From JAQIBY01 sp046546095 (GTDB lineage Bacteria > Bacteroidota > Bacteroidia > Bacteroidales > ML635J-15): a stretch of DNA of 5,487 nucleotides. Below the pieces are notes generated by a model. It worked only from the letters and a program-made list of their open reading frames with translations. It was not told where the DNA came from and ran no database searches. Made by a program: the position numbers and the translations under genes. How positions within the stretch are numbered: the first letter of the stretch is position 1; the number at the start of each line of letters is the position of its first letter. The DNA is taken from the NCBI GenBank assembly GCA_046546095.1, contig JBKGYK010000110.1, positions 1-5,487 of the forward strand, given 5' to 3'. Positions 1 through 5,487 of this stretch are shown one piece after another.

Positions 1-450
1 GCCAATGCCGAAAGGCTGTGGTTTAAAACCCTGGGAGATACAACGGGGCAGGAGTTTTCCGGTCGCATATACGATGTTGTGGAACTGGATGACGGCAGGC
101 TGGCTTTTGCGGGGTCAAGAAATCTAAGCGGTCAAAATGCAGAATCCTTCTTGCTGGTAACCGATGCCTGGGGAAATGGGGATTATCCGGGTTTTGAGAT
201 GGACATATCTGCTAAGGAAACACTGCAATGCCAAACTTGCTTGTTGTACCCCAACCCTGCGGATGAGTACATCTGGGTAGATCCGGAAACGAAAACAGAA
301 CAAGCCTACACAATGTATGATGTCACAGGTAAGCCAGTAAAGAAAGGCCTTGTTAAAGGAAAAACCAGGCTGTCACTCGCAAACTTAAGACCGGGAATGT
401 ACATCTTTAAGTCGGAATTCTGCAGAAGTCAACGAATTGTGGTTAATTGA
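1..450 (+). CDS. Secreted protein with T9SS C-terminal sorting domain, 5'-truncated
   Basis: The frame is open from the first base to the TGA at 448-450, giving 149 residues that lack their N-terminus. A GTG at 79 is an internal codon, not a credible start, because coding sequence continues upstream of it. Residues 1 to about 60 (LWFKTLGD, then DVVELDDGRLAFAGS, then SFLLVTDAWGN) resemble one unit of the repeated 'W-K-lGG / I-T-DGG-y-i-aG / D-WLvKlD-G' blades common in large Bacteroidota surface proteins. Residues from about 80 to the end form a type A T9SS sorting domain: the PNP motif is at residues 84-86, followed by MYDVTGKPV, LANLRPGMYIF and the basic end RIVVN. The family tail directs Sec-exported proteins through the outer membrane, where it is removed and the cargo is secreted or anchored. 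The true function is unknown because the N-terminal part lies outside the window. A CxxC lies just before the PNP motif. An in-frame tail-like stretch follows the stop (see 451-534). Confidence 0.85.
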   Translation, partial: ANAERLWFKTLGDTTGQEFSGRIYDVVELDDGRLAFAGSRNLSGQNAESFLLVTDAWGNGDYPGFEMDISAKETLQCQTCLLYPNPADEYIWVDPETKTEQAYTMYDVTGKPVKKGLVKGKTRLSLANLRPGMYIFKSEFCRSQRIVVN

Positions 451-534
451 AACAAGTCTATTTGTGAATCCGGCACCTACATCCTCTACTCACCCCAGCT
501 TAACCAACGCAAGCAGTTTGTTGTAAAACGATAA
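451..534 (+). pseudogene. Orphan remnant of a second T9SS sorting tail, in frame after the upstream stop
   Basis: Directly after the TGA at 448-450 the same frame stays open for 27 codons and ends at TAA 532-534. From 469 it reads SGTYILYSP, then QLNQRKQFVVKR and stop. This matches the last two elements of a T9SS sorting domain (the G-x-Y-I-L strand and the basic K-x-F-V-V-K end) and runs parallel to the end of the preceding gene (PGMYIF, then SQRIVVN), although the DNA of the two tails is not closely similar. There is no start codon or PNP motif, so it is not an independent gene. The intrinsic terminator begins 21 bases after this TAA but 105 bases after the TGA, as if the transcription unit originally ended here. 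I infer a leftover 3' end from recombination between paralogous T9SS-cargo genes, or an extension cut off by a new stop. The protein resemblance is seen directly; the history is inference. Confidence 0.55.
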
Positions 535-555
535 GCTTCTCAACACAGCATACCC

Positions 556-594
556 AAAATGCCATCCGCTACCCAGCGGGTGGCATTTTTGCTT
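556..594 (+). terminator. Strong intrinsic terminator
   Basis: The arms 556-570 and 575-589 pair over 15 positions (14 Watson-Crick pairs and one T-G wobble) around a four-base loop, ACCC. The core GCCATCCGCT/AGCGGGTGGC is GC-rich. The A-run on the left and T-run on the right make it potentially bidirectional. It ends the transcription unit of the upstream T9SS-cargo gene and insulates the receptor operon that starts at 769. Confidence 0.9.
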
Positions 595-647
595 TATTTA
601 TAAGTAAAGGTATTCTGCTATTTGTTAAAAACCTGTTTATTAAAGCA

Positions 648-662
648 TGCAATTCAATTGCA
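648..662. promoter_or_regulatory. Palindrome, candidate operator upstream of the TonB receptor
   Basis: A perfect inverted repeat with 7-base arms (TGCAATT and AATTGCA) and a single central base lies 106 bases before the receptor start codon. Its size and symmetry fit a dimeric regulator site, but no regulator gene is in the window and A/T-rich DNA produces such palindromes by chance. Function is inference only. Confidence 0.3.
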
Positions 663-685
663 GATCATGTTATTTTTTGGTTAAT

Positions 686-696
686 TTTGAATCAAA
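686..696. promoter_or_regulatory. Short palindrome TTTGAATCAAA in the receptor promoter region
   Basis: An 11-base inverted repeat has arms TTTGA and TCAAA around one base. It lies between the 648-662 palindrome and the candidate -7 element and contains a TTTG. It could be a regulator site or part of an upstream promoter element. The evidence is symmetry and location only. Confidence 0.2.
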
Positions 697-720
697 GATA
701 TTACGTTTCATGTTTTCCAG

Positions 721-728
721 TAAATTTG
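721..728 (+). promoter_or_regulatory. Candidate Bacteroidota -7 promoter element
   Basis: TAAATTTG matches the Bacteroidota -7 consensus TAnnTTTG exactly and lies 40 bases before the receptor ATG. This would give a short, very A/T-rich leader. The weakness is the missing partner: the nearest upstream TTTG (686-689) is about 31 bases away, longer than the roughly 20 bases expected for the -33 element. Another near match, TAATTTG at 734-740, is also possible. No Shine-Dalgarno sequence precedes the ATG at 769, as is common in this phylum. Confidence 0.35.
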
Positions 729-768
729 TACCGTAATTTGTTAGTAATAATGTTGTAATTTTTTTGTT

Positions 769-3606
769 ATGGCTTTTTTGAAAACAGGTATTACCCTGGT
801 GATGAGCGTGTTGTTTGTTACTTTTGCCGGTGCGCAGGAGTATGAATTGCATGGAAAAATCACCGATTCACAAACCGGAGAAACCTTGTTTGGTGCCAAT
901 GTGATGATTGATGACGGAAGTGGTGACGTTGCTGACATGAATGGTGAATATGAAATCCCGTTGCAAGCGGGTGATTATACAATGACTGTGTCTTTTGTTG
1001 GTTATACAACAGCAACCAGAGATTTTACCATCAGTGATTCTGACAAGAAAATTGATGTTGAATTGACAAGTGAAATTCTGGATGAGGTTACCGTGGTTGC
1101 GGATATTGCAAAATTCAGGGAAACACCGGTTGCTTTTTCATCCATCAAGCCAAAAAAGATTGAAGAAGACCTCGGCCAGCAGGATATTCCAATGTTGCTC
1201 AACAATACACCGGGCGCTTATGCCACTCAGATGGGTGGTGGCGATGGCGATGCACGTATTACCATCCGCGGTTTCAGCCAGCGCAACATTGCCATTATGA
1301 TTGATGGTGTACCGGTTAACGATATGGAAAACGGCTGGGTGTACTGGTCAAACTGGTTTGGCCTGGACAATGTGACAAAAAACATACAGGTGCAGCGTGG
1401 TCTGGCAGCATCCAAACTTGCCCTGCCATCGGTTGGTGGTACCATGAACATCATCACCGAAGGCATTGAGAACAAACAATCTGCTTCCATCGAACAGGAA
1501 TTCGGTTCCGATAACTACCTGAGAACCTCTTTCGGCTACAACTCCGGTGATATGGGCAATGGCTGGGGCTTTACGGCTGCCGGTTCTTACAAGCGCCGCG
1601 ACGGATGGGTGGATGAGACATGGTCAAAAGCATGGTTCTACTACGCCAAAGTGCAAAAACGCACCGATAATCACATCATCAGCCTTTCTGCTATGGGTGC
1701 ACCACAAAGCCATGCACAGCGTAAATACAAACAGGAAATTGCCCGCTACTCCATGGATTATGCTGAGCAAATCGGGATAGATACCAGCATTTATTATGAA
1801 AATACCGATAATCCCAATCTCGACCACGGACTGCGTTATAATCCGTTCTGGGGATATGTCAACCGCTGGACAACCAACGAAAGCGGTGATACCATTTATC
1901 CGGGTGAGGAAAAAATTCACGAAAAAGTAAATTCCTACCATAAACCCATGTTCACCCTGCGCGATTTCTGGACACTCAACGATGATATGTTTATCTCAAA
2001 CATTGCTTATCTGTCCATTGGAAAGGGTGGCGGTACCGGCCTGGATTCGCAGTCAGGGGTAGAGTATGATGAATCCGGTCAGATCGACTTTCAGAAGATA
2101 TACGACAACAACCGCAAAACAAACTGGGCTGAATATATTGATGGCTTCCCTGAAGGATATAAATCCAACAACTTCCTGAGAAGTTCAAATAATGAACATT
2201 TCTGGTATGGACTGATATCCACATTTAATTATAATATATCACATAAACTTGAGTTTTCCGGCGGACTGGATTTCAGAAGCTATCGGGGAATGCATTATCA
2301 GGAGGTAACTGACCTGCTGGGAGGAAGTTATGCCATCGGAACCACCAACAGGACAACCGATGATAAATTCAAACAGGTTGGTGATGTAGTATCCTACCAC
2401 AATGACGGACTCGTAAACTGGGGAGGAATGTTTGCCCAGCTTAAATACAAAACCGGAAACCTCTCTTCTTTCATCAATCTTACAGCCTCTTACTCCGGCT
2501 ACAAACGTATAGATTATTTTAAAAAGAAAGACCTGGTATTTGAAGATACCATTATGCGGCAGGCAGTTGGCTATGAATTTGCTGATTTTGCTGATATCTA
2601 TGGTGTGCCCGATACAGTTTACTATGAGGGGGAAGCCTATACCGTAAATTCACAGGAAGCACGACATGCAGAAACTGACTGGTACTGGACACCCGGTTAT
2701 ACCGCCAAGGGAGGTGTCAATTACAACCTGAATGAGCACTTTAATGTGTTTACAAACTTTGGTTACATGAACAATGCACCCCGCTTCAATAATATCTATG
2801 ATTACGATAACCGGCTTTTTGAGGAAATAAAAAACGAAAATGTCAAAGCCCTCGAACTGGGAACCGCTTATTTCAGTAAAAATTTCAGTGCCAAAATAAA
2901 CAGTTACTATACCGTCTGGGAGAATAAACCATCCAGCGGTTTTTCATATCCCTACCGTGATCCCATTACCGACATGCAGGTTATTCTTTATGTAAATATC
3001 AATGGCATGGACGCTGTGCATAAAGGCGTAGAGTTTGACTTCATTTATAAGATCAGCGATAAACTCGATGTACAGGGCCTGGTTTCTTTTGGTGACTGGC
3101 GTTGGGCATCTGAAGACTCCGTTAAAGTCTATGATCCCGATCAGCAATTTGTGGAAACAATTTATTTCGATGCAGATGGTATCTTTGTCGGAAATGCTGC
3201 CCAAACTCAGTATGCCGCAAATATTCGCTATGAACCAATTGATAACTTGTATTTCAAAGCCTCATACCGGCACTTTATGCGTCATTATGCCGATTTCAAT
3301 CCACTGGACCTTGATCCGAAAGAACACCCCGAAAATTTTGATGAAGAAGGAAATCCGCTGCAGTCATGGAAAGTTCCCGATTATGGATTGATGGACCTGC
3401 ATGCCGGCTATGGCATTAAAATCGGCAAACTGCGCTACGATCTTCGACTGGGAATGTTAAACCTCCTGAATGAAGTGTACATTTCCGATGCAACAAATAA
3501 TGATACCTATAACCAGTTCCAGTACTCTGATTTTGATGCAAAATCGGCCTCCGTCTTTATGGGGCTGGGACGGAGATTTAATGTGTCTTTTAAAGTAACT
3601 TTTTAA
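769..3606 (+). CDS. TonB-dependent outer-membrane receptor with carboxypeptidase-regulatory-like domain
   Basis: This complete 945-residue protein would import a scarce or bulky ligand across the outer membrane using TonB/ExbBD energy. The chosen ATG gives a clear signal peptide: Lys5, a hydrophobic core to about residue 19, and probable cleavage after AGA at 20-22. Residues 26 to about 100 form a carboxypeptidase-regulatory-like (CarboxypepD_reg-like) beta-sandwich: LHGKITDSQTGE, then MNGEYEIPL and VSFVGY. LDEVTVVAD (104-112) is the probable TonB box. The plug domain covers about 115-232 and includes TIRGFSQRN (165-173), IDGVPVNDMENGWVYWSNW (178-196), VQRGLAASKLA (208-218) and GGTMNIIT (223-230). 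The remainder is the 22-strand-type barrel, ending in FNVSFKVTF with the terminal Phe typical of outer-membrane proteins. The gene is not followed by a SusD homologue, so a SusC/D glycan system is unlikely. It precedes the OB-fold T9SS-cargo gene by 22 bases and is probably cotranscribed with it. The ligand cannot be read from the sequence. Confidence 0.93.
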   Translation: MAFLKTGITLVMSVLFVTFAGAQEYELHGKITDSQTGETLFGANVMIDDGSGDVADMNGEYEIPLQAGDYTMTVSFVGYTTATRDFTISDSDKKIDVELTSEILDEVTVVADIAKFRETPVAFSSIKPKKIEEDLGQQDIPMLLNNTPGAYATQMGGGDGDARITIRGFSQRNIAIMIDGVPVNDMENGWVYWSNWFGLDNVTKNIQVQRGLAASKLALPSVGGTMNIITEGIENKQSASIEQEFGSDNYLRTSFGYNSGDMGNGWGFTAAGSYKRRDGWVDETWSKAWFYYAKVQKRTDNHIISLSAMGAPQSHAQRKYKQEIARYSMDYAEQIGIDTSIYYENTDNPNLDHGLRYNPFWGYVNRWTTNESGDTIYPGEEKIHEKVNSYHKPMFTLRDFWTLNDDMFISNIAYLSIGKGGGTGLDSQSGVEYDESGQIDFQKIYDNNRKTNWAEYIDGFPEGYKSNNFLRSSNNEHFWYGLISTFNYNISHKLEFSGGLDFRSYRGMHYQEVTDLLGGSYAIGTTNRTTDDKFKQVGDVVSYHNDGLVNWGGMFAQLKYKTGNLSSFINLTASYSGYKRIDYFKKKDLVFEDTIMRQAVGYEFADFADIYGVPDTVYYEGEAYTVNSQEARHAETDWYWTPGYTAKGGVNYNLNEHFNVFTNFGYMNNAPRFNNIYDYDNRLFEEIKNENVKALELGTAYFSKNFSAKINSYYTVWENKPSSGFSYPYRDPITDMQVILYVNINGMDAVHKGVEFDFIYKISDKLDVQGLVSFGDWRWASEDSVKVYDPDQQFVETIYFDADGIFVGNAAQTQYAANIRYEPIDNLYFKASYRHFMRHYADFNPLDLDPKEHPENFDEEGNPLQSWKVPDYGLMDLHAGYGIKIGKLRYDLRLGMLNLLNEVYISDATNNDTYNQFQYSDFDAKSASVFMGLGRRFNVSFKVTF

Positions 3607-3628
3607 TAATCTATAAAAAAACAAGTTT

Positions 3629-4525
3629 ATGAAACAAATTTTACTGAGTTTAGCAATCCTGATGACAGGTATGTCAATTACCGCACAGGAAGTGAGTATT
3701 TACGATATTCAGGGACAGGCCGATGAGTCTCCCTATAAAAGCGAGATCGTAACAACCAGCGGTATTGTTACTTCACTTATCCGGGATTATGGGTTTTTTC
3801 TCCAGGACGGAGAAGGTGGATGGAACGGCATCTATGTGTATCATGGAGATTCCGCGGTTGTGAGTGGCCTTAACAGGGGAGATGAAATTGAGCTAACGGC
3901 TATGGTGGATGAGTATTATGGAAAAACTGAATTGGTGGATGTTGCCATGATGACGGTTGTTTCAACGGACAACCCACTGCCCGGACCATTGGACGTCTCT
4001 ACCGCCGACATCAACGACGAACAATATGAAGGTGTTTTCGTTGCTGTGCAAAATGCAGTTGTTACCGATACTACACTTGGTTACGGTGAAATCATGGTGG
4101 ACGACGGAACTGACTCCTGCCGGGTGGATGACAAACTCTGGAGCTTCTGGTTTGATATGACACCAGTTCCGGATTCTGCCTACAACATTACCGGTGTGGT
4201 GGATTACTCCTACAGTACCTATAAACTCTTGCCCCGTGATGAAAATGACTTCGTCTCTGCTTCTACCGGTATTGCCGGAAGACAGTCTTTTGACCTGGAA
4301 ATTTTTCCAAACCCGGTTACCGATGGCAAAATCAGCCTGACATCTGAAAAAATGATAGAAAGTGTCGAACTGTACAATATGGTTGGTCAGAAAGTATTGC
4401 AACGCAACAAGATTGGTAGCTTCAGGCATGTTCTTACTCCTGAAAACCTCCGCAACGGCGTTTACATCCTGAAACTTTCCACCACGGATGGTGCACAGGC
4501 TACACGTCGCATCATGATCGACTAA
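3629..4525 (+). CDS. Secreted OB-fold (extracellular-nuclease accessory-like) protein with T9SS sorting domain
   Basis: The 298-residue protein starts with a signal peptide (Lys2, hydrophobic residues 4-17, probable cleavage near ITAQ at 17-20). Residues 22 to about 110 resemble the OB-fold module in front of predicted extracellular nucleases and in DUF5689-type proteins: IYDIQG (24-29), SP (34-35), TTSGIVTS (42-49), GFFLQDGEGGWNGIYVY (55-71), then GDEIEL and a Y-x-G-K-T-E-L element. EQYEGVFVAVQNAVV, GEIMVDDG and YKLLPRDENDF extend this to about residue 209 and suggest a second beta-rich unit. The endonuclease/exonuclease/phosphatase domain usual after such modules is absent. Instead a T9SS sorting domain runs from about residue 221: IFPNP, ELYNMVGQKVLQ, NLRNGVYILKL and RRIMID. 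The gene follows the receptor by 22 bases, with an A-rich leader and no Shine-Dalgarno sequence, suggesting one operon. I infer a surface-exposed or secreted ligand-binding partner of the receptor rather than an enzyme. Family assignment is from motif memory, without a search. Confidence 0.8.
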   Translation: MKQILLSLAILMTGMSITAQEVSIYDIQGQADESPYKSEIVTTSGIVTSLIRDYGFFLQDGEGGWNGIYVYHGDSAVVSGLNRGDEIELTAMVDEYYGKTELVDVAMMTVVSTDNPLPGPLDVSTADINDEQYEGVFVAVQNAVVTDTTLGYGEIMVDDGTDSCRVDDKLWSFWFDMTPVPDSAYNITGVVDYSYSTYKLLPRDENDFVSASTGIAGRQSFDLEIFPNPVTDGKISLTSEKMIESVELYNMVGQKVLQRNKIGSFRHVLTPENLRNGVYILKLSTTDGAQATRRIMID

Positions 4526-4540
4526 TTAAAAATAGCCACG

Positions 4541-4676
4541 GGTTTCCATCCGGGGAAAACGGAGAGAACACGAAATTTGACATGGCTTTTGGCATATATT
4601 TTTGCATTGCTCTGCTGCATAAAATCATGCCAAAAGCTTTTTATTTTACCGCATTCTGTTACCCCGGGTTGAAACC
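4541..4676. repeat. Nested imperfect palindrome between convergent genes
   Basis: Outer arms 4541-4555 (GGTTTCCATCCGGGG) and 4662-4676 (CCCCGGGTTGAAACC) pair at 13 of 15 positions plus one wobble. Inner arms 4585-4595 (GCTTTTGGCAT) and 4627-4637 (ATGCCAAAAGC) pair perfectly over 11 bases. The stretches between inner and outer arms are less alike but similar in length (29 and 24 bases). The whole could fold as one long hairpin on either strand. It fills the space between a plus-strand and a minus-strand gene, so a shared termination role fits. The two-level symmetry also resembles repetitive extragenic palindromes or miniature mobile elements. Copy number in the genome is unknown. Confidence 0.6.
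4585..4647 (+). terminator. Probable terminator of the receptor/OB-fold operon
   Basis: The 11-base-pair perfect inner stem (4585-4595 with 4627-4637) is followed at once by TTTTTATTTT (4638-4647) on the plus strand, as expected for an intrinsic terminator 60 bases after the OB-fold gene. The 31-base loop is long but contains a further TGCA/TGCA pairing (4603-4606 with 4616-4619). The outer stem is also followed on the plus strand by seven T residues (4677-4683), a possible second stop point. On the minus strand the outer stem is followed by a run of five T after a few bases, so it may also terminate pdxH. Confidence 0.55.
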
Positions 4677-4681
4677 TTTTT

Positions 4682-5326
4682 TTATGGCTGTAGCTGACGA
4701 ATATTCCAGCCATTTTCATCAAGGCGGTACTCAAATCTCTGATTCAGACGGGATTCCTGACCCTGCCAGAATTCCCAGCGATGTGGCCGGACAATGTATC
4801 CACCCCAGTATCCCGGTCGTGAAACCGGTTTTCCGGTAAACCGATTTTCTGCACGCTCCAGTGCCGCCTGAAGGTCTTTCGGGTTCCTCAATTCTTCACT
4901 TTGAGCCGAAGCATGGGCTGCCAGTTGCGAATCACGTGGCCTGCCGGCAAAATATGCATCCGACATGCTGGCCGGTGCTTTCATTATACTGCCTTCTATG
5001 CGTACCTGACGCTCATGGGATGGCCAGAAAAACAACAGACTAACTCTATTGTTTTCCGTTATTTCCCGGCCTTTCTGGCTTTGGTAATTGGTGTAAAAAA
5101 CAAGACCTTCAGGCAAAATGTCCCGCAAAAGAACATTGCGGCTGTGCACCTGCATATCACTACCTGCCGTGGACAATACCATGGCATTGTAATCAGGCAG
5201 ATCATCGGCTTCGGCCTTGGCAAGCCATGATTTTAGCTGATCAAGCGGATCTGCTGCAAGTTCCGCCTTGTCAAGACGAAAACGAGTGTATTCGCGGCGG
5301 TTGTTTTGTAGTTTGTTTGTGTTCAT
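4682..5326 (-). CDS. pdxH: Pyridoxamine/pyridoxine 5'-phosphate oxidase (PNPOx)
   Basis: This cytoplasmic FMN enzyme oxidises pyridoxine 5'-phosphate or pyridoxamine 5'-phosphate to pyridoxal 5'-phosphate, the last step of vitamin B6 synthesis and salvage. The 214-residue length is close to the 218 of E. coli PdxH, and the proteins align with a constant offset of four. Visible family motifs are RREYT (10-14), VLL (65-67), GLVFYTN (74-80), K85, ERQVRIEG (105-112), YFAGRPRDSQ (125-134), QS (142-143), YWGGY (173-177) and EFWQG (185-189). Conserved contacts include R10/Y13, Y125/R129/S133 for substrate and Q107, W187 and R197 for FMN. Oddities: the E. coli contacts K72, R88 and H199 correspond here to R68, Q84 and N195, so the usual RLH motif reads RLN. 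The ATG at 5326 gives the family's normal N-terminus; no clear Shine-Dalgarno sequence precedes it. It converges on the OB-fold gene and shows no functional link to it. The enzyme is very likely active, since most binding residues are kept. Confidence 0.95.
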   Translation of the reverse strand: MNTNKLQNNRREYTRFRLDKAELAADPLDQLKSWLAKAEADDLPDYNAMVLSTAGSDMQVHSRNVLLRDILPEGLVFYTNYQSQKGREITENNRVSLLFFWPSHERQVRIEGSIMKAPASMSDAYFAGRPRDSQLAAHASAQSEELRNPKDLQAALERAENRFTGKPVSRPGYWGGYIVRPHRWEFWQGQESRLNQRFEYRLDENGWNIRQLQP

Positions 5327-5360
5327 AACTGCTTATTAAACAATCATACGCATCCCGTGT

Positions 5361-5487
5361 TCAGAGAAAAACCAATTCCGGAGGTTGGATGATAACATTA
5401 ACATCCCGTACACCTCTCAGCCGTCGGAGAAATGGACAGTATGTTGGTAACATGCCAATAAGCCGGGATATATCAAAAAAGGCCTTC
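5361..5487 (-). CDS. Possible 3' end of an unidentified gene upstream of pdxH
   Basis: On the minus strand one frame is open from the window edge (first full codon at 5486) to TGA at 5363-5361, about 41 residues. It contains FFDISRLIGMLP and ends VIIQPPELVFL. It would end 34 bases before the pdxH start on the same strand, a plausible operon spacing. I recognise no family in it. The opposite strand is also open: an ATG at 5389, preceded by GGAGG at 5380-5384, runs to the edge for 33 codons (starting MITLTSRTPLSRRR), which would be a gene divergent from pdxH. At most one of the two is likely real, and both may be chance. Confidence 0.2.
   Translation of the reverse strand, partial: KAFFDISRLIGMLPTYCPFLRRLRGVRDVNVIIQPPELVFL

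Noticed and set aside
448..450. TGA as a recoded codon (selenocysteine or readthrough) joining gene 1 to the 451-534 extension
   Set aside because: The protein before the TGA already ends as a complete T9SS sorting domain, no recoding element was recognised, and a remnant tail is the simpler reading.
769..3606. Receptor as a SusC of a glycan-utilisation locus
   Set aside because: No SusD homologue or carbohydrate-active enzyme follows; the next gene is the OB-fold T9SS cargo, so this looks like a stand-alone receptor type.
3962..4429. Minus-strand 155-codon open frame inside the OB-fold gene
   Set aside because: It lies wholly antisense to a gene with signal peptide, OB-fold motifs and sorting tail, and shows no domain of its own.
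4522..4734. Minus-strand open frame of 70 codons across the convergent gap
   Set aside because: It overlaps the 3' end of pdxH in another frame and consists mostly of the nested palindrome; no family features.
4582..4839. Plus-strand open frame of 85 codons starting in the inner palindrome
   Set aside because: It reads through the palindrome and then antisense to pdxH; the pdxH reading is unambiguous.
1..5487. CRISPR arrays, tRNA or rRNA genes, insertion sequences
   Set aside because: No regularly spaced repeats, no recognisable tRNA or rRNA sequence and no transposase-like reading frame were seen on either strand.

Overview
This window looks like a chromosomal segment of a member of the Bacteroidota. 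The evidence is two proteins with C-terminal type IX secretion (T9SS/Por) sorting domains, a TonB-dependent receptor with an N-terminal carboxypeptidase-regulatory-like domain, start codons without Shine-Dalgarno sequences in A/T-rich leaders, and a TAnnTTTG-type -7 promoter motif. Genus cannot be read from the sequence.

Layout. Bases 1-450 (+) hold the 3' end of a secreted repeat/propeller-like protein with a T9SS sorting tail. Its stop is followed, in the same frame, by an apparently orphaned second T9SS tail (about 451-534) and then a strong intrinsic terminator (556-589). Bases 590-768 are A/T-rich regulatory DNA with two short palindromes and a candidate -7 element. Bases 769-3606 (+) encode a complete 945-residue TonB-dependent outer-membrane receptor. 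It is followed after only 22 bases by 3629-4525 (+), a 298-residue secreted protein with an OB-fold module like that found in front of extracellular nucleases, plus a T9SS sorting domain. These two genes probably form one operon. A nested imperfect palindrome (4541-4676) fills the gap before the convergent gene 4682-5326 (-), pyridoxamine/pyridoxine 5'-phosphate oxidase (pdxH). The last 161 bases hold the pdxH upstream region and open frames on both strands running off the edge. One of these may be the end of an upstream gene, but neither is convincing.

How the genes may work together. The receptor and the OB-fold protein look like a cell-envelope pair: a TonB-energised gate in the outer membrane and a T9SS-exported partner that could bind ligand at the surface. 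The ligand is unknown. pdxH is a housekeeping vitamin B6 gene with no evident link to the pair. The points most worth a second look are the in-frame orphan T9SS tail after gene 1, the OB-fold protein that has nuclease-type accessory sequence but no nuclease domain, the nested palindrome between the convergent genes, and PdxH substitutions at positions that bind substrate or FMN in the E. coli enzyme.
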